Positions 45,854 to 54,904 of a stretch of DNA of 64,000 nucleotides are shown piece by piece. The stretch comes from Aliivibrio sifiae (GTDB taxonomy: Bacteria > Pseudomonadota > Gammaproteobacteria > Enterobacterales > Vibrionaceae): NCBI RefSeq assembly GCF_002954705.1, contig NZ_MSCO01000001.1:468115-532114 (forward strand). The letters run 5' to 3'. A program made the position numbers and the translations under genes. Each line of letters opens with the position of its first letter. Within the stretch, counting starts at the first letter, position 1. The notes under the pieces were generated by a model. The model searched no databases. It was not told the origin of the DNA and saw nothing but the letters and a program-made list of their open reading frames with translations.

Positions 45854-47131
45854 ATGAAGTTATTACCTGTTGCTTTTGCTGTTACAGCTGCACTTTCTTC
45901 ACCAATTATTTTGGCTGAAACAGAATTGCTCGATAATATCCAATTAGATGATCAACAACCCTTAGTTATTTCGCCTGAAACTGATATACCTGATGGAATT
46001 GTATTTTCAGGCTACGCTCGTTATGGTTTTCACTTTTCAGATGACACAGAGAAATACGTTTCTGCTGACGGTCAATTGATTGGGAATGCTACCGGTCGTT
46101 TAGGTAACGAAAGCAATGGGGGAGAATTTCAATTTGCGAAAGGATTTGTCTCTGATAATGGCACTATTTGGGATGTCGTTTTAATGTTAGAGCATTGGGG
46201 AGATGAAGTTGGTTTGAAAAAATTCTATGCGGGGGCTACGAATGTTTTTGAATCACAACCTAATGCTTATATTTGGGCGGGTAGAGATTTCCATAACCGT
46301 CCTCAAACAGGATTGAACGATTATTTCTGGATGCAGAATGATGCTCAAGGTACAGGTATTAAAAACCTTGAGTTTGGTAGTGTAAAATTTGATATGGCAG
46401 CAGTAGCGCAAGTTGATGACAATGGCGGTACTGGTGATAGCGGAAATTACGCGATTACCTCTAAATTGCATGATATTAACCTGACAGATGCATTAGCCTT
46501 ATCGCTGTATGCTAACTATGGCTTCTCTTCTAAAAATACAGAGACAGATAAAGATACACAAACATGTACAGGTACTGGGGTGGATAAACAGTGCTATGTG
46601 GATGATATCGATTCATACCAACTAGCAATTCAACTTGATCATACTTATGGTGCAATGACGAATCAGTTTGTTACTCGTTATGGCAACAATGTCGATAATA
46701 ATATCTTTAATAAAACAGAAGACCTCACTACATTGCTTATGCAATTAGAAGGTAAATTGGTTATAAGTAATCAAACCAATATTGAATACTTAGCGGGTTA
46801 TCAATCGCTAGAAGATAAGAATGCAAGTAAAGATGATCGAGCGAACTACAGTGCCATTGTTCGACCTACTTATGCATGGAACAGCATTCATTCCACTTGG
46901 TTAGAAGCGGGTTATTCTGTGGTTGATTTTGATAATCAAAGTGGACAAAACGACGCATGGAAAGTCACGCTATCTCAAAACATCAGCTTTGATATGGACT
47001 CTGGAGCACGCCCAATGTTGAGATTCTATGCAACGGTTGGTGATTCAAATACAGAGGTAGATTTAACTCGTGGAGAAACGGGTAAGCAAGATACATTTGC
47101 TGTAGGGGCTATGTGGGAAGCGTGGTGGTAA
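45854..47131 (+). CDS. LamB-like sugar porin
   Basis: The 425-residue outer-membrane protein has a 21-residue signal peptide (LLPVAFAVTAALSSPIILA) and a beta-rich body. FSGYARYGFHFS, NAYIWAGRDFHNRPQTGLNDYFWMQNDAQGTGIKN and a C-terminal aromatic (WEAWW) resemble maltoporin (LamB) family proteins. ATG 45854 is chosen because AAAGGAA lies 7 bases upstream and the signal peptide begins there. It lies behind the PTS regulon and probably admits the same beta-glucoside, but it lacks an obvious copy of the operator. Confidence 0.83.
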   Translation: MKLLPVAFAVTAALSSPIILAETELLDNIQLDDQQPLVISPETDIPDGIVFSGYARYGFHFSDDTEKYVSADGQLIGNATGRLGNESNGGEFQFAKGFVSDNGTIWDVVLMLEHWGDEVGLKKFYAGATNVFESQPNAYIWAGRDFHNRPQTGLNDYFWMQNDAQGTGIKNLEFGSVKFDMAAVAQVDDNGGTGDSGNYAITSKLHDINLTDALALSLYANYGFSSKNTETDKDTQTCTGTGVDKQCYVDDIDSYQLAIQLDHTYGAMTNQFVTRYGNNVDNNIFNKTEDLTTLLMQLEGKLVISNQTNIEYLAGYQSLEDKNASKDDRANYSAIVRPTYAWNSIHSTWLEAGYSVVDFDNQSGQNDAWKVTLSQNISFDMDSGARPMLRFYATVGDSNTEVDLTRGETGKQDTFAVGAMWEAWW

Positions 47132-47224
47132 TCTCAAGCTTATAAAATAAGGGGAGGGTTGAGCGGGTAGCTAAGTTAGTACCTGCTCAATTTTCAAAAT
47201 TTATTAATGTAGTAATAAACGCGA

Positions 47225-47533
47225 CTAATATTCTTGAGCCATACGATATGGAGGTAAATTAAACTTCGCAGCTTTAAAACCGATCATGATTAATTTCCCT
47301 GTATAATGATCATCACCAATGGATGAAAATTCAAATTCATAAGTCGTATATAAACGCTTTTTACCACTAGGTAATGTAAACCCATAAGATCCTCTTGCGA
47401 CACTTAATAGCTGCAATTCCATTTTTTTACAATAATGTTGAATTGCTTGGTGTGCATATTCTGATTGTCTTCGTTGCTGCCAAAAAAGAAAGCAGAAAAA
47501 GGTTAAGCCAAGTATCGCAAAAAGATTATCCAT
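47225..47533 (-). CDS. DUF3301 membrane-anchored protein
   Basis: The 102-residue protein has one N-terminal helix (LFAILGLTFFCFLFW) and a small cytosolic or periplasmic domain (YAHQAIQHYCKKMELQLLSVARGSY). It fits DUF3301, of unknown function, which often neighbours DUF3549 in vibrios as here. It starts 4 bases after the DUF3549 stop, so they form an operon. Confidence 0.82.
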   Translation of the reverse strand: MDNLFAILGLTFFCFLFWQQRRQSEYAHQAIQHYCKKMELQLLSVARGSYGFTLPSGKKRLYTTYEFEFSSIGDDHYTGKLIMIGFKAAKFNLPPYRMAQEY

Positions 47534-47537
47534 ATCA

Positions 47538-48575
47538 TTAGCTCTTAGTCGTTTGCTGTAAAGTTAATAGTGCATCTGCTAACTTAGGATCTGCTTCTCC
47601 ATGAAGGATCTGTAGCATACACATACGTAATTTAGGTTGCATAACTAAATCAGCAAACAGTTGATTGAACAGTTGTTGATCGCCTGTTTGAGCTAAACGT
47701 AGTAAGAATAAATTTGCAGTTACTATATCTTCTAATCCAGCCCAACAACGGCCAGCTACCGCCACTAATACTTCAGGGTGACTTAATCGTTCGCTTGATA
47801 GAACGTTTGTTAATGCCTGAGTTAAGATAGGATTTGAAGCACCTGAAAGGGCGCGGATATGTGCCGACAGTAAAAATAGGTCAGCATTATCATCAGCACA
47901 AAGATCAGTGACAATATCTAGCTGCTTTTGTGCTAATTTTTCTGGTAGATCTACATGCTCTAAACAACCAAGAGTGGCGTATAAAACGGTAGTAGGTAAA
48001 TGAGATAATGCTTTGCGTAATACTGTGCCATTGTTTTCTTTATTTAGGTTTGCGCATACATCAGCTAAGCCCTGAACACCAACAAACTGCCAGTTATCCC
48101 AACCATTCTTACCTGAAAGGTAGGTTTGGGCATGTTCATAATACTGACTCATGGATTGCTTTAAATCAGAACGTAATAAGCTATGAAACATAGCCATTTT
48201 GTCGTCTTTAGGCTTAAAAGTATAAGGGTTATTAGCCAGCTTTTGTTGTTGCTCTTCGTTTAAATCGCCACTTAATGACACACCAATCGCTTCAACAACA
48301 TATTTAATAAAGTTACCAATATCGCCTTGTTGTAATAAACCGCGTTCATCTAATGGTAGTTTTAAAAACCAAATCCAAGGTTGCTGAGTTTTATTCCAGT
48401 AAGCTATCGCTAGATGGGCATAGCGCTGAAGAGGAAAAGGATAAGGCTGCTGAGCTGCTTCTATGGATTCAAATTGTTTATTTGAAATAGGTTGTACACG
48501 ACGACCTAAATCATAAATTGTGTATTCACAGTCTGATTGTTGTATCAGTTGGCTAAGCGTATAAATCTGGTCCAT
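47538..48575 (-). CDS. DUF3549 protein
   Basis: A soluble, alpha-helical 345-residue protein (HEAT-like in its second half) with start MDQIYTLSQLIQQSDCEYTIYDLGRRV. I match it to DUF3549 of gamma-proteobacteria; function unknown. The start at 48575 is chosen because the family begins there; an in-frame upstream start at 48671 would add 32 residues without homology. It is divergent from yqcC. Confidence 0.82.
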   Translation of the reverse strand: MDQIYTLSQLIQQSDCEYTIYDLGRRVQPISNKQFESIEAAQQPYPFPLQRYAHLAIAYWNKTQQPWIWFLKLPLDERGLLQQGDIGNFIKYVVEAIGVSLSGDLNEEQQQKLANNPYTFKPKDDKMAMFHSLLRSDLKQSMSQYYEHAQTYLSGKNGWDNWQFVGVQGLADVCANLNKENNGTVLRKALSHLPTTVLYATLGCLEHVDLPEKLAQKQLDIVTDLCADDNADLFLLSAHIRALSGASNPILTQALTNVLSSERLSHPEVLVAVAGRCWAGLEDIVTANLFLLRLAQTGDQQLFNQLFADLVMQPKLRMCMLQILHGEADPKLADALLTLQQTTKS

Positions 48576-48677
48576 GATATGTCTTATTCTATGGTTAATA
48601 TCGTGATTATACCCAAGCCTTGATAAGATGGTATCCTTTGTCATTAAAAGTATCAGAGAGTGCGAGTTCAATCGGTT

Positions 48678-48992
48678 ATGACAGCATCGTTAGTATTATC
48701 AGAGTTACTAGAGCAGCTAGCTCAACAATTGGAATATCATGGGCACTGGCAAAGTACAGCACCATCGATAGCTGATTTATCAAGTACAGAACCTTTTTCA
48801 ATCGACACCTTATCTGCTACTGAATGGCTACAGTGGATTTTCATTCCTAAAATGAATCAGCTAATTTCTCATGGTCAACCGACACCAAAAGGGTTTTCGA
48901 TTGCACCTTATATTGAAGAAGCATTAAAAGATGTTGATGGTTACATTGAAATAGTTCGTTTATGTCACGCCATTGATGTATTAGGTAAATAA
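48678..48992 (+). CDS. yqcC: YqcC family protein
   Basis: The protein is 104 residues of DUF446, a four-helix bundle of unknown function linked to truC. From ATG 48678 the conserved His-Trp falls at residues 23-24, as in E. coli YqcC, so I prefer it to the GTG at 48660. It ends one base before truC, so the two are translated together. Confidence 0.88.
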   Translation: MTASLVLSELLEQLAQQLEYHGHWQSTAPSIADLSSTEPFSIDTLSATEWLQWIFIPKMNQLISHGQPTPKGFSIAPYIEEALKDVDGYIEIVRLCHAIDVLGK

Positions 48993-48993
48993 A

Positions 48994-49779
48994 GTGAATA
49001 CAGAAGAAAACGCAGTGACTCACGATGAGTTATTGGAAGAGCAGGTTGAGCCAATTGAGCTTGAGATCGTTTATCGTGACGAGCACTTAATTGCGATTAA
49101 TAAACCAGCAGGCATGTTAGTTCATCGTTCGTGGTTAGATAAGCATGAAACGGTTTTTGCTATGCAGACATTGCGAGATCAAATTGGTCAGCATGTTTTT
49201 CCATTGCACCGTTTAGATAGACCTACATCAGGTATATTGTTTTTTGCATTATCAAGTGAGATTGCCGCTCAAGTTTCACCGCTATTTGCGAGTCGAGAAA
49301 TTAAGAAAACTTACCATGCGATAGTGCGTGGTTGGATAGAAGAAGCTGACACACTAGATTATCCGTTGAAAAAAGAACTGGATAAAATTGCTGATAAAAA
49401 AGCATCAAAAGAAGTGGAAGCGAAAGAGGCTATTACGGAATACAAACCATTAGCTAAGGTAGAGTTACCTTATTCAACCGGTAAATTTCCAACCAGTCGT
49501 TATTGCTTAATGGAACTTAAACCTCATACCGGCAGAAAACATCAGCTTCGTCGTCACATGGCACATTTGCGTCACCCAATCGTAGGGGATACCAGTCATG
49601 GTGATGGTAAGCATAATCGATTATTTAAAGAAAATTTAGACAGCCATCGTTTGTTATTACATGCATCAGAGCTGAGCTTTACTCATCCAATTACGGATGA
49701 AAATATTGTAATAAAAGCAAACGTTGATGAAACGTGGCAGAGATTAATGACAGAGTTTGCTTGGGATATAGAGTTATAG
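48994..49779 (+). CDS. truC: tRNA pseudouridine(65) synthase TruC
   Basis: TruC converts U65 of tRNA-Ile and tRNA-Asp to pseudouridine. The RluA-type motif PLHRLDRPTSG holds the catalytic Asp, and KPHTGRKHQLRRHMAHLRHPIVGD follows. Its length, 261, is typical. The start is GTG with AGG 9 bases upstream. It is operonic with yqcC, and a strong terminator follows. Confidence 0.95.
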   Translation: MNTEENAVTHDELLEEQVEPIELEIVYRDEHLIAINKPAGMLVHRSWLDKHETVFAMQTLRDQIGQHVFPLHRLDRPTSGILFFALSSEIAAQVSPLFASREIKKTYHAIVRGWIEEADTLDYPLKKELDKIADKKASKEVEAKEAITEYKPLAKVELPYSTGKFPTSRYCLMELKPHTGRKHQLRRHMAHLRHPIVGDTSHGDGKHNRLFKENLDSHRLLLHASELSFTHPITDENIVIKANVDETWQRLMTEFAWDIEL

Positions 49780-49798
49780 AAAATAGTGTTAAAGATAA

Positions 49799-49838
49799 TA
49801 AAAAAGGGAAGTGAGATACACTCACTTCCCTTTTTTTA
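49799..49838. terminator. Bidirectional terminator, truC / suhB
   Basis: A stem AAGGGAAGTGAG/CTCACTTCCCTT flanked by A and T tracts, between converging genes. Confidence 0.92.
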
Positions 49839-49877
49839 ATCAAGATTTTTAATTCAAATCTTGGTAATCAATTAAGA

Positions 49878-50681
49878 TTATTTAGCCATTGCTTCGCTGC
49901 CGTTTTCACGGATTTTCTTAAGCATAGACTTAACGATACGTGGGCTACCAGCTACTAGGCTACCAGTTTTCATGTAGTCAGTGTTGCCAGTGAAGTCAGT
50001 ACAGATAACGCCAGATTCACGAGCGATTAGATCTGCTGCTGCCATTTCCCAAGGCTTAAGGCCAAGAGCGAAGAAACCATCGATGCGAGCTGCAGCTAGG
50101 TAACATAAATCTAGAGAAGGACAACCAGAGCTACGGATATCAGAACATTCAACAAACATAGCGCTTAATACTTTAGAGTAGCTTTCAGCGTGTTGTTTTT
50201 GACGGTATGGAAGGCCAGTCGCAAGAATTGTTTCGTTCATGTCTTTTAATTCTTGAACACGAACACGTTGGTTGTTGCGTTGAGCACCAGCACCACGTTG
50301 AGCTGTGAATAATTCATTACGGATTGGATCGTATACACAAGCCACTTCTGTACGGCCTTTAATGCGAACCGCAATAGAGATAGAGAAGTGTGGGATACCT
50401 TTAACGAAGTTAGTCGTGCCATCTAATGGGTCAATGATCCATTGAACGTCAGCGTCTTTGCCTTCGATTAGGCCAGACTCTTCAGAAATGATGCTGTGAT
50501 CAGGGTAAGATTTCTTGATCATGTCAACAAGCATGTATTGAGCATCGTTTTCGATGTTCGTAATAAACTCGTTATTGCCTTTTTTTGTTGTTTCAATTTT
50601 GTCAGTTTGCTCAAAAGATTTAGCAACAAAGTCACCGGCTTTACGCGCAGTACGTATAGCAATATTTAGCATTGGATGCAT
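49878..50681 (-). CDS. suhB: Inositol-1-monophosphatase SuhB
   Basis: The enzyme hydrolyses inositol phosphates with Mg2+ and, in E. coli, also joins the rRNA transcription antitermination complex. The 267 residues hold the metal motifs ISEESG, IDPLDGTTNFVKGIPHF and a C-terminal PWEMAAADLI. The start at 50681 (MHPMLNIAIRTARKAG) matches the E. coli N-terminus and has GGAT upstream. It is divergent from trmJ, as in other gamma-proteobacteria. Confidence 0.95.
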   Translation of the reverse strand: MHPMLNIAIRTARKAGDFVAKSFEQTDKIETTKKGNNEFITNIENDAQYMLVDMIKKSYPDHSIISEESGLIEGKDADVQWIIDPLDGTTNFVKGIPHFSISIAVRIKGRTEVACVYDPIRNELFTAQRGAGAQRNNQRVRVQELKDMNETILATGLPYRQKQHAESYSKVLSAMFVECSDIRSSGCPSLDLCYLAAARIDGFFALGLKPWEMAAADLIARESGVICTDFTGNTDYMKTGSLVAGSPRIVKSMLKKIRENGSEAMAK

Positions 50682-50890
50682 AGTTATATCCCAAAAGATG
50701 TTAAAGAACAGAAATCGGCCGCGAGTATACATAAACTAACGTTCAAAAGGAAGCGTTTATTTTTTGTTCAGTTGGTGCCTTTATTATAAAAAAAGCGATT
50801 GTGGGTTAAAATCTCTGGTATATAAAGAAGAAAGGGATATTGCTTTATGATAGTATCCGGCGGCTCTTTTCATCATATGGAAAAATTAAC

Positions 50891-51613
50891 ATGCTAGATA
50901 GAATTCGTATTGTTCTTGTTGGTACTAGCCATTCAGGAAACATTGGGTCAGCGGCTCGTGCAATGAAAGTAATGGGCTTAACTAATATGGTATTAGTTGC
51001 TCCAGAGTGTGAAGTTGATGGTCAAGCCATCGCATTAGCGGCAGGTGCAAGTGATATTGCGAATCGAGCGCGTATTGTTAATACCTTAGATGAAGCGATT
51101 TCTGATTGTGGTTTAGTGATTGGGTCAAGTGCTCGCTCGAGAACGCTTGAATGGCCAATGCTAGAGCCTCGCGAAGCAGGGGTTAAAGCAATAGAAGAAG
51201 CACCATCTCACCCAATTGCGTTTGTATTTGGTCGAGAAAGAGTTGGGTTAACAAATGACGAATTACAAAAATGTCATTTCCATGTATGTATCCCGGCGAA
51301 TCCAGAATACAGCTCATTGAATCTAGCAATGGCAGTACAAACAATCAGTTATGAAGCTCGTGTTGCTTGGTTAGATAGCCAAGCATATAAAGGGGAGTCA
51401 AAAGAAGCGGAATACCCTTTAAATCACGAATTAGAATTATTTTATGAGCACCTTGAAAAAGTCATGACAGACACTGACTTTATTAATAAGGCTCATCCAG
51501 GACAAGTGATGAATAAAATGCGCCGCATGTTTAATCGCGCTCGTCCAGAAACGCATGAATTACGTACATTACGCGGTATTTTAACTGCGGTAGAAAGAAG
51601 CATAAAAGAATAA
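50891..51613 (+). CDS. trmJ: tRNA (Cm32/Um32) 2'-O-methyltransferase TrmJ
   Basis: A SPOUT-class methyltransferase using S-adenosylmethionine to methylate ribose 32 of several tRNAs. The 240-residue form starts [21 protein letters not shown], with the knot region [15 protein letters not shown] and [18 protein letters not shown] start at 50840 in frame adds 17 unrelated residues, so 50891 is used. It lies ahead of iscR, as in E. coli. Confidence 0.95.
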   Translation: MLDRIRIVLVGTSHSGNIGSAARAMKVMGLTNMVLVAPECEVDGQAIALAAGASDIANRARIVNTLDEAISDCGLVIGSSARSRTLEWPMLEPREAGVKAIEEAPSHPIAFVFGRERVGLTNDELQKCHFHVCIPANPEYSSLNLAMAVQTISYEARVAWLDSQAYKGESKEAEYPLNHELELFYEHLEKVMTDTDFINKAHPGQVMNKMRRMFNRARPETHELRTLRGILTAVERSIKE

Positions 51614-51629
51614 TTATCATCAAGTTATA

Positions 51630-51679
51630 ATACTTGACCAAAATAGTAGGATAAATACTTGACCAAAATAGTCAGGTAT
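51630..51679 (+). promoter_or_regulatory. Tandem IscR type 1 binding sites
   Basis: ATACTTGACCAAAATAGT occurs at 51630-51647 and 51655-51672, exactly 25 bases apart. The second copy continues as CAGGTAT, giving a full 25-base type 1 site (ATAC-TTGAC-N7-GTC-GGTAT shape). The first has a decayed right half. 2Fe-2S IscR would repress its own operon here. Confidence 0.88.
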
Positions 51680-51723
51680 GGGAAACTTCATTCCATACGA
51701 ATAGTGTGGATATGAGGTAACTT

Positions 51724-52230
51724 ATGAAATTAACTTCGAAGGGAAGGTATGCAGTAACAGCAATGCTTGATGTTGCCTTGCATGCACAAGAAGGCCCTGT
51801 GCCACTTGCCGATATTTCGGAGAGACAAGGGATTTCATTATCTTATCTTGAACAATTATTCTCTAGATTACGTAAAGCCGGTTTAGTTGCTAGCGTTAGA
51901 GGTCCAGGTGGTGGTTACCGCTTAGGCTTAAAACCGAATGAAATTGCGGTTGGAATGGTTATTTCAGCGGTTGATGAATCAGTTGACGCAACTAAATGTC
52001 ATGGTAAAGAAGGCTGCCAAGGTGGGACACGTTGTTTAACGCACACCTTGTGGCGTGATTTAAGTTCACGAATTAGTAGCTTCTTAGATGGTATTACTCT
52101 TGGTGAGCTTATGATTGATAATGAAGTTCAACAAGTATCAGATAGACAAAATATCGATGCAGCCTTAAATAATGGGTTAGCAACGGGTTCTAAAATAACA
52201 AATTCTGTGGGTGTTAATGTCCGCCTTTGA
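51724..52230 (+). CDS. iscR: Iron-sulfur cluster regulator IscR
   Basis: The Rrf2-family protein has 168 residues. The winged helix is at the N-terminus ([19 protein letters not shown]) and the 2Fe-2S ligands are Cys92, Cys98 and Cys104 with His107, exactly as in E. coli. As holo-protein it represses the isc operon; the apo form acts on other genes. It is first in iscRSUA-hscBA-fdx-iscX, with its own operators upstream. Confidence 0.97.
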   Translation: MKLTSKGRYAVTAMLDVALHAQEGPVPLADISERQGISLSYLEQLFSRLRKAGLVASVRGPGGGYRLGLKPNEIAVGMVISAVDESVDATKCHGKEGCQGGTRCLTHTLWRDLSSRISSFLDGITLGELMIDNEVQQVSDRQNIDAALNNGLATGSKITNSVGVNVRL

Positions 52231-52261
52231 CGGTCAAACGTCTGTATTCTCGGAGATGAAA

Positions 52262-53476
52262 ATGAAACTGCCAATTTACTTTGATTATTCGGCGACTTGT
52301 CCTGTTGATGAGCGTGTAGCGAATAAAATGGTTCAACATATGACAATGGACGGATGCTTTGGTAACCCTGCATCACGTTCACACCGCTACGGCTGGCAGG
52401 CTGAAGAAGCAGTAGATACTGCTCGTGACAATATTGCCGCTTTATTAAATGCTGACCCACGTGAGATCGTATTTACATCAGGCGCTACAGAATCAGATAA
52501 CCTTGCAATTAAAGGTGCTGCACATTTCTACCATAAGAAAGGTAAGCACGTTATTACTTGTAAAACTGAGCATAAAGCCGTTCTTGACCCATGCCGTCAG
52601 CTTGAGCGTGAAGGCTATGAGGTTACTTACCTAGATCCTGAATCTAATGGTTTAGTTGACCTAGCTAAATTAGAAGCAGCAATGCGTGAAGATACCGTGC
52701 TTGTTTCTATTATGCATGTAAACAATGAAATTGGTGTGACTCAAGACATCGCAGCAATGGGCGAGCTTTGTCGCTCACGTAAAATTATTTTCCATGTTGA
52801 TGCAGCACAATCTGCAGGTAAAATTCCTCTTGATGTACAAGAAATGAAAGTAGATTTAATTTCACTTTCTGCTCATAAAATGTATGGCCCTAAAGGCATT
52901 GGTGCATTGTACGTTCGCCGTAAACCTCGTATTCGTTTAGAAGCACAAATGCACGGCGGTGGTCATGAGCGTGGTTTCCGTTCTGGTACGTTAGCAACCC
53001 ACCAAATCGTTGGTATGGGTGAAGCGTGTCGTATCGCAAAAGAAGAGATGCAAAAAGATTATGATCATTGTTTAGCAATGCGCGATCGTCTTCTTGATGG
53101 CGTTAAGGATATGGAAGCTGTACACATTAATGGTGATTTAGACCAGCGTGTACCGCATAACTTGAACATCAGCTTTGAGTTTGTTGAAGGTGAGTCATTA
53201 TTAATGGCACTAAAAGATCTTGCGGTTTCTTCAGGTTCAGCATGTACTTCAGCAAGTCTTGAACCATCGTATGTATTGCGTGCGTTAGGTCTGAATGATG
53301 AGCTAGCACACAGTTCAATTCGTTTCTCATTTGGTCGTTATACGACGGAAGAAGAGATTGATCATGCAATCACACAAATTAGCCAAGCAGTAAATAAACT
53401 GCGTGATATGTCTCCATTATGGGATATGTATAAAGAAGGCATCGACTTAAACACGGTTGAGTGGGCACACCACTAA
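52262..53476 (+). CDS. iscS: Cysteine desulfurase IscS
   Basis: IscS is a PLP enzyme supplying sulfur to IscU and to tRNA thiolation. The 404-residue protein has the PLP lysine in [18 protein letters not shown] and the mobile-loop Cys in [17 protein letters not shown] 52262 gives the E. coli-like N-terminus [12 protein letters not shown] and has GGAG 6 bases upstream. The intergenic gap to iscR is only 31 bases, so there is no room for a long iscR stabilising structure of the E. coli type. Confidence 0.97.
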   Translation: MKLPIYFDYSATCPVDERVANKMVQHMTMDGCFGNPASRSHRYGWQAEEAVDTARDNIAALLNADPREIVFTSGATESDNLAIKGAAHFYHKKGKHVITCKTEHKAVLDPCRQLEREGYEVTYLDPESNGLVDLAKLEAAMREDTVLVSIMHVNNEIGVTQDIAAMGELCRSRKIIFHVDAAQSAGKIPLDVQEMKVDLISLSAHKMYGPKGIGALYVRRKPRIRLEAQMHGGGHERGFRSGTLATHQIVGMGEACRIAKEEMQKDYDHCLAMRDRLLDGVKDMEAVHINGDLDQRVPHNLNISFEFVEGESLLMALKDLAVSSGSACTSASLEPSYVLRALGLNDELAHSSIRFSFGRYTTEEEIDHAITQISQAVNKLRDMSPLWDMYKEGIDLNTVEWAHH

Positions 53477-53508
53477 CACGGACGTTCCAGAATTTAGAGG
53501 TATTTATC

Positions 53509-53886
53509 ATGGCTTATAGCGAAAAAGTAATCGATCACTACGAAAACCCACGTAATGTTGGTTCATTTGAAAAAGATGATCCATCCGTTGGTAGCGGTAT
53601 GGTTGGTGCACCAGCGTGTGGTGATGTAATGAAGTTGCAAATCAAAGTATCTCCAGAAGGTATTATTGAAGACGCAAAATTTAAAACATACGGTTGTGGT
53701 TCAGCAATCGCATCAAGCTCATTAGTTACTGAGTGGGTTAAAGGTAAAACTCTAGACGAAGCAGCAGCACTTAAAAATGCTGAAATCGCTGAAGAGCTAG
53801 AATTACCACCAGTGAAAGTTCACTGTTCAATCTTGGCGGAAGATGCGATTAAAGCAGCGGTATCTGACTACCGCAATAAACACTAA
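53509..53886 (+). CDS. iscU: Iron-sulfur scaffold protein IscU
   Basis: The 125-residue scaffold on which 2Fe-2S clusters are built. Cluster ligands are in APACGDV, YGCGSA and VHCSI, and LPPVK just before the last is the HscA recognition motif. ATG 53509 is preceded by GAGG at 8 bases, and the first residues AYSEKVIDHYENPRNVG match the family. Confidence 0.97.
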   Translation: MAYSEKVIDHYENPRNVGSFEKDDPSVGSGMVGAPACGDVMKLQIKVSPEGIIEDAKFKTYGCGSAIASSSLVTEWVKGKTLDEAAALKNAEIAEELELPPVKVHCSILAEDAIKAAVSDYRNKH

Positions 53887-53901
53887 GATTAAGTAACGTT
53901 A

Positions 53902-53944
53902 TAAAGCGTCTTGTTTACGTGATATCGTGTAAATAGGCGCTTTA
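53902..53944 (+). promoter_or_regulatory. Hairpin between iscU and iscA
   Basis: TAAAGCG...TTTACG pairs with CGTGTAAA...CGCTTTA in one long hairpin (stem about 16 bp with a bulge) within the 128-base iscU-iscA gap. It lacks a proper T run, so it more likely affects mRNA stability or partial termination than full termination. Confidence 0.55.
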
Positions 53945-54014
53945 TTGTCTAATATAGGTCGTTATTGACTAACGACACCCATGACCACAAAACAAATATA
54001 GTAAAGGTTGTAGT

Positions 54015-54338
54015 ATGGCCATTTCAGTAACTGAAGCAGCAGCAAGCCGTGTTCAAACATTTCTTGAAAACCGAGGAAAAGGCATTGGTCTACGTTTAGG
54101 CGTAAGAACCTCTGGTTGCTCTGGTATGGCGTATATTCTTGAATTTGTTGATGAGCTAAACGAAGAAGACCAAGTGTTTGAAGAATTTGGGGTTAAGATT
54201 ATCATCGATCCAAAAAGCTTAGCTTACATGGATGGAACAGAATTAGATTTTGCCAAAGAAGGTCTAAATGAAGGTTTCCAATTCAACAATCCAAACGTAA
54301 AAAGTGAATGTGGGTGTGGTGAAAGCTTCAACGTATAG
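54015..54338 (+). CDS. iscA: Iron-sulfur assembly protein IscA
   Basis: A 107-residue A-type carrier that binds iron or clusters and helps form 4Fe-4S clusters. The three conserved Cys are in [10 protein letters not shown] and SECGCGESF. It lies between iscU and hscB, with AAAGG ahead of the ATG. Confidence 0.96.
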   Translation: MAISVTEAAASRVQTFLENRGKGIGLRLGVRTSGCSGMAYILEFVDELNEEDQVFEEFGVKIIIDPKSLAYMDGTELDFAKEGLNEGFQFNNPNVKSECGCGESFNV

Positions 54339-54353
54339 AGCATAACGTTAACT

Positions 54354-54869
54354 ATGAATCATTTTGAATTATTTGGGCTACCAAACCAGTTTGAACTGGA
54401 TGGTGGCCTTCTTTCTGCTCAATTCCGTGAATTGCAGAAACGATTCCACCCTGATAACTTCGCGACTTCGTCAGAACGTGACCGTTTACTTTCCGTTCAA
54501 AAAGCGGCACAAATTAACGACGCTTATCAAACGCTAAAAAATCCAGTCTCCCGTGCAGAATACCTACTTTCAGAACAAGGTCATGACATTCGTGGTGAAC
54601 AAACGACGATGCAAGACCCGATGTTTTTAATGCAACAAATGGAACTGCGAGAAGAGCTAGAAGATATCTCATCAAGTTCAGATCCTGAAAGTGCACTATT
54701 TGATTTTTCTGAAAATGTTTCCGCAATGCGTAAATCACAATTAGCTGAATTGAAACAGCAATTAGACGTGGATGCATGGCAAGAGGCGGCACAAAGCGTA
54801 CGTAAACTAAAGTTTATTGATAAGCTCAATCAAGAAGTCGAAAAGTTAGAAGATAAATTATTAAATTAA
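54354..54869 (+). CDS. hscB: Co-chaperone HscB
   Basis: A J-domain protein of 171 residues that recruits IscU to HscA and stimulates its ATPase. The HPD motif is in KRFHPDNFATS (near residue 32). The C-terminal helical domain binds IscU. It follows iscA by 15 bases. Confidence 0.96.
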   Translation: MNHFELFGLPNQFELDGGLLSAQFRELQKRFHPDNFATSSERDRLLSVQKAAQINDAYQTLKNPVSRAEYLLSEQGHDIRGEQTTMQDPMFLMQQMELREELEDISSSSDPESALFDFSENVSAMRKSQLAELKQQLDVDAWQEAAQSVRKLKFIDKLNQEVEKLEDKLLN

Positions 54870-54904
54870 TCTTTGTTAGATTAATTAAGTGAAGGATATT
54901 ACCC

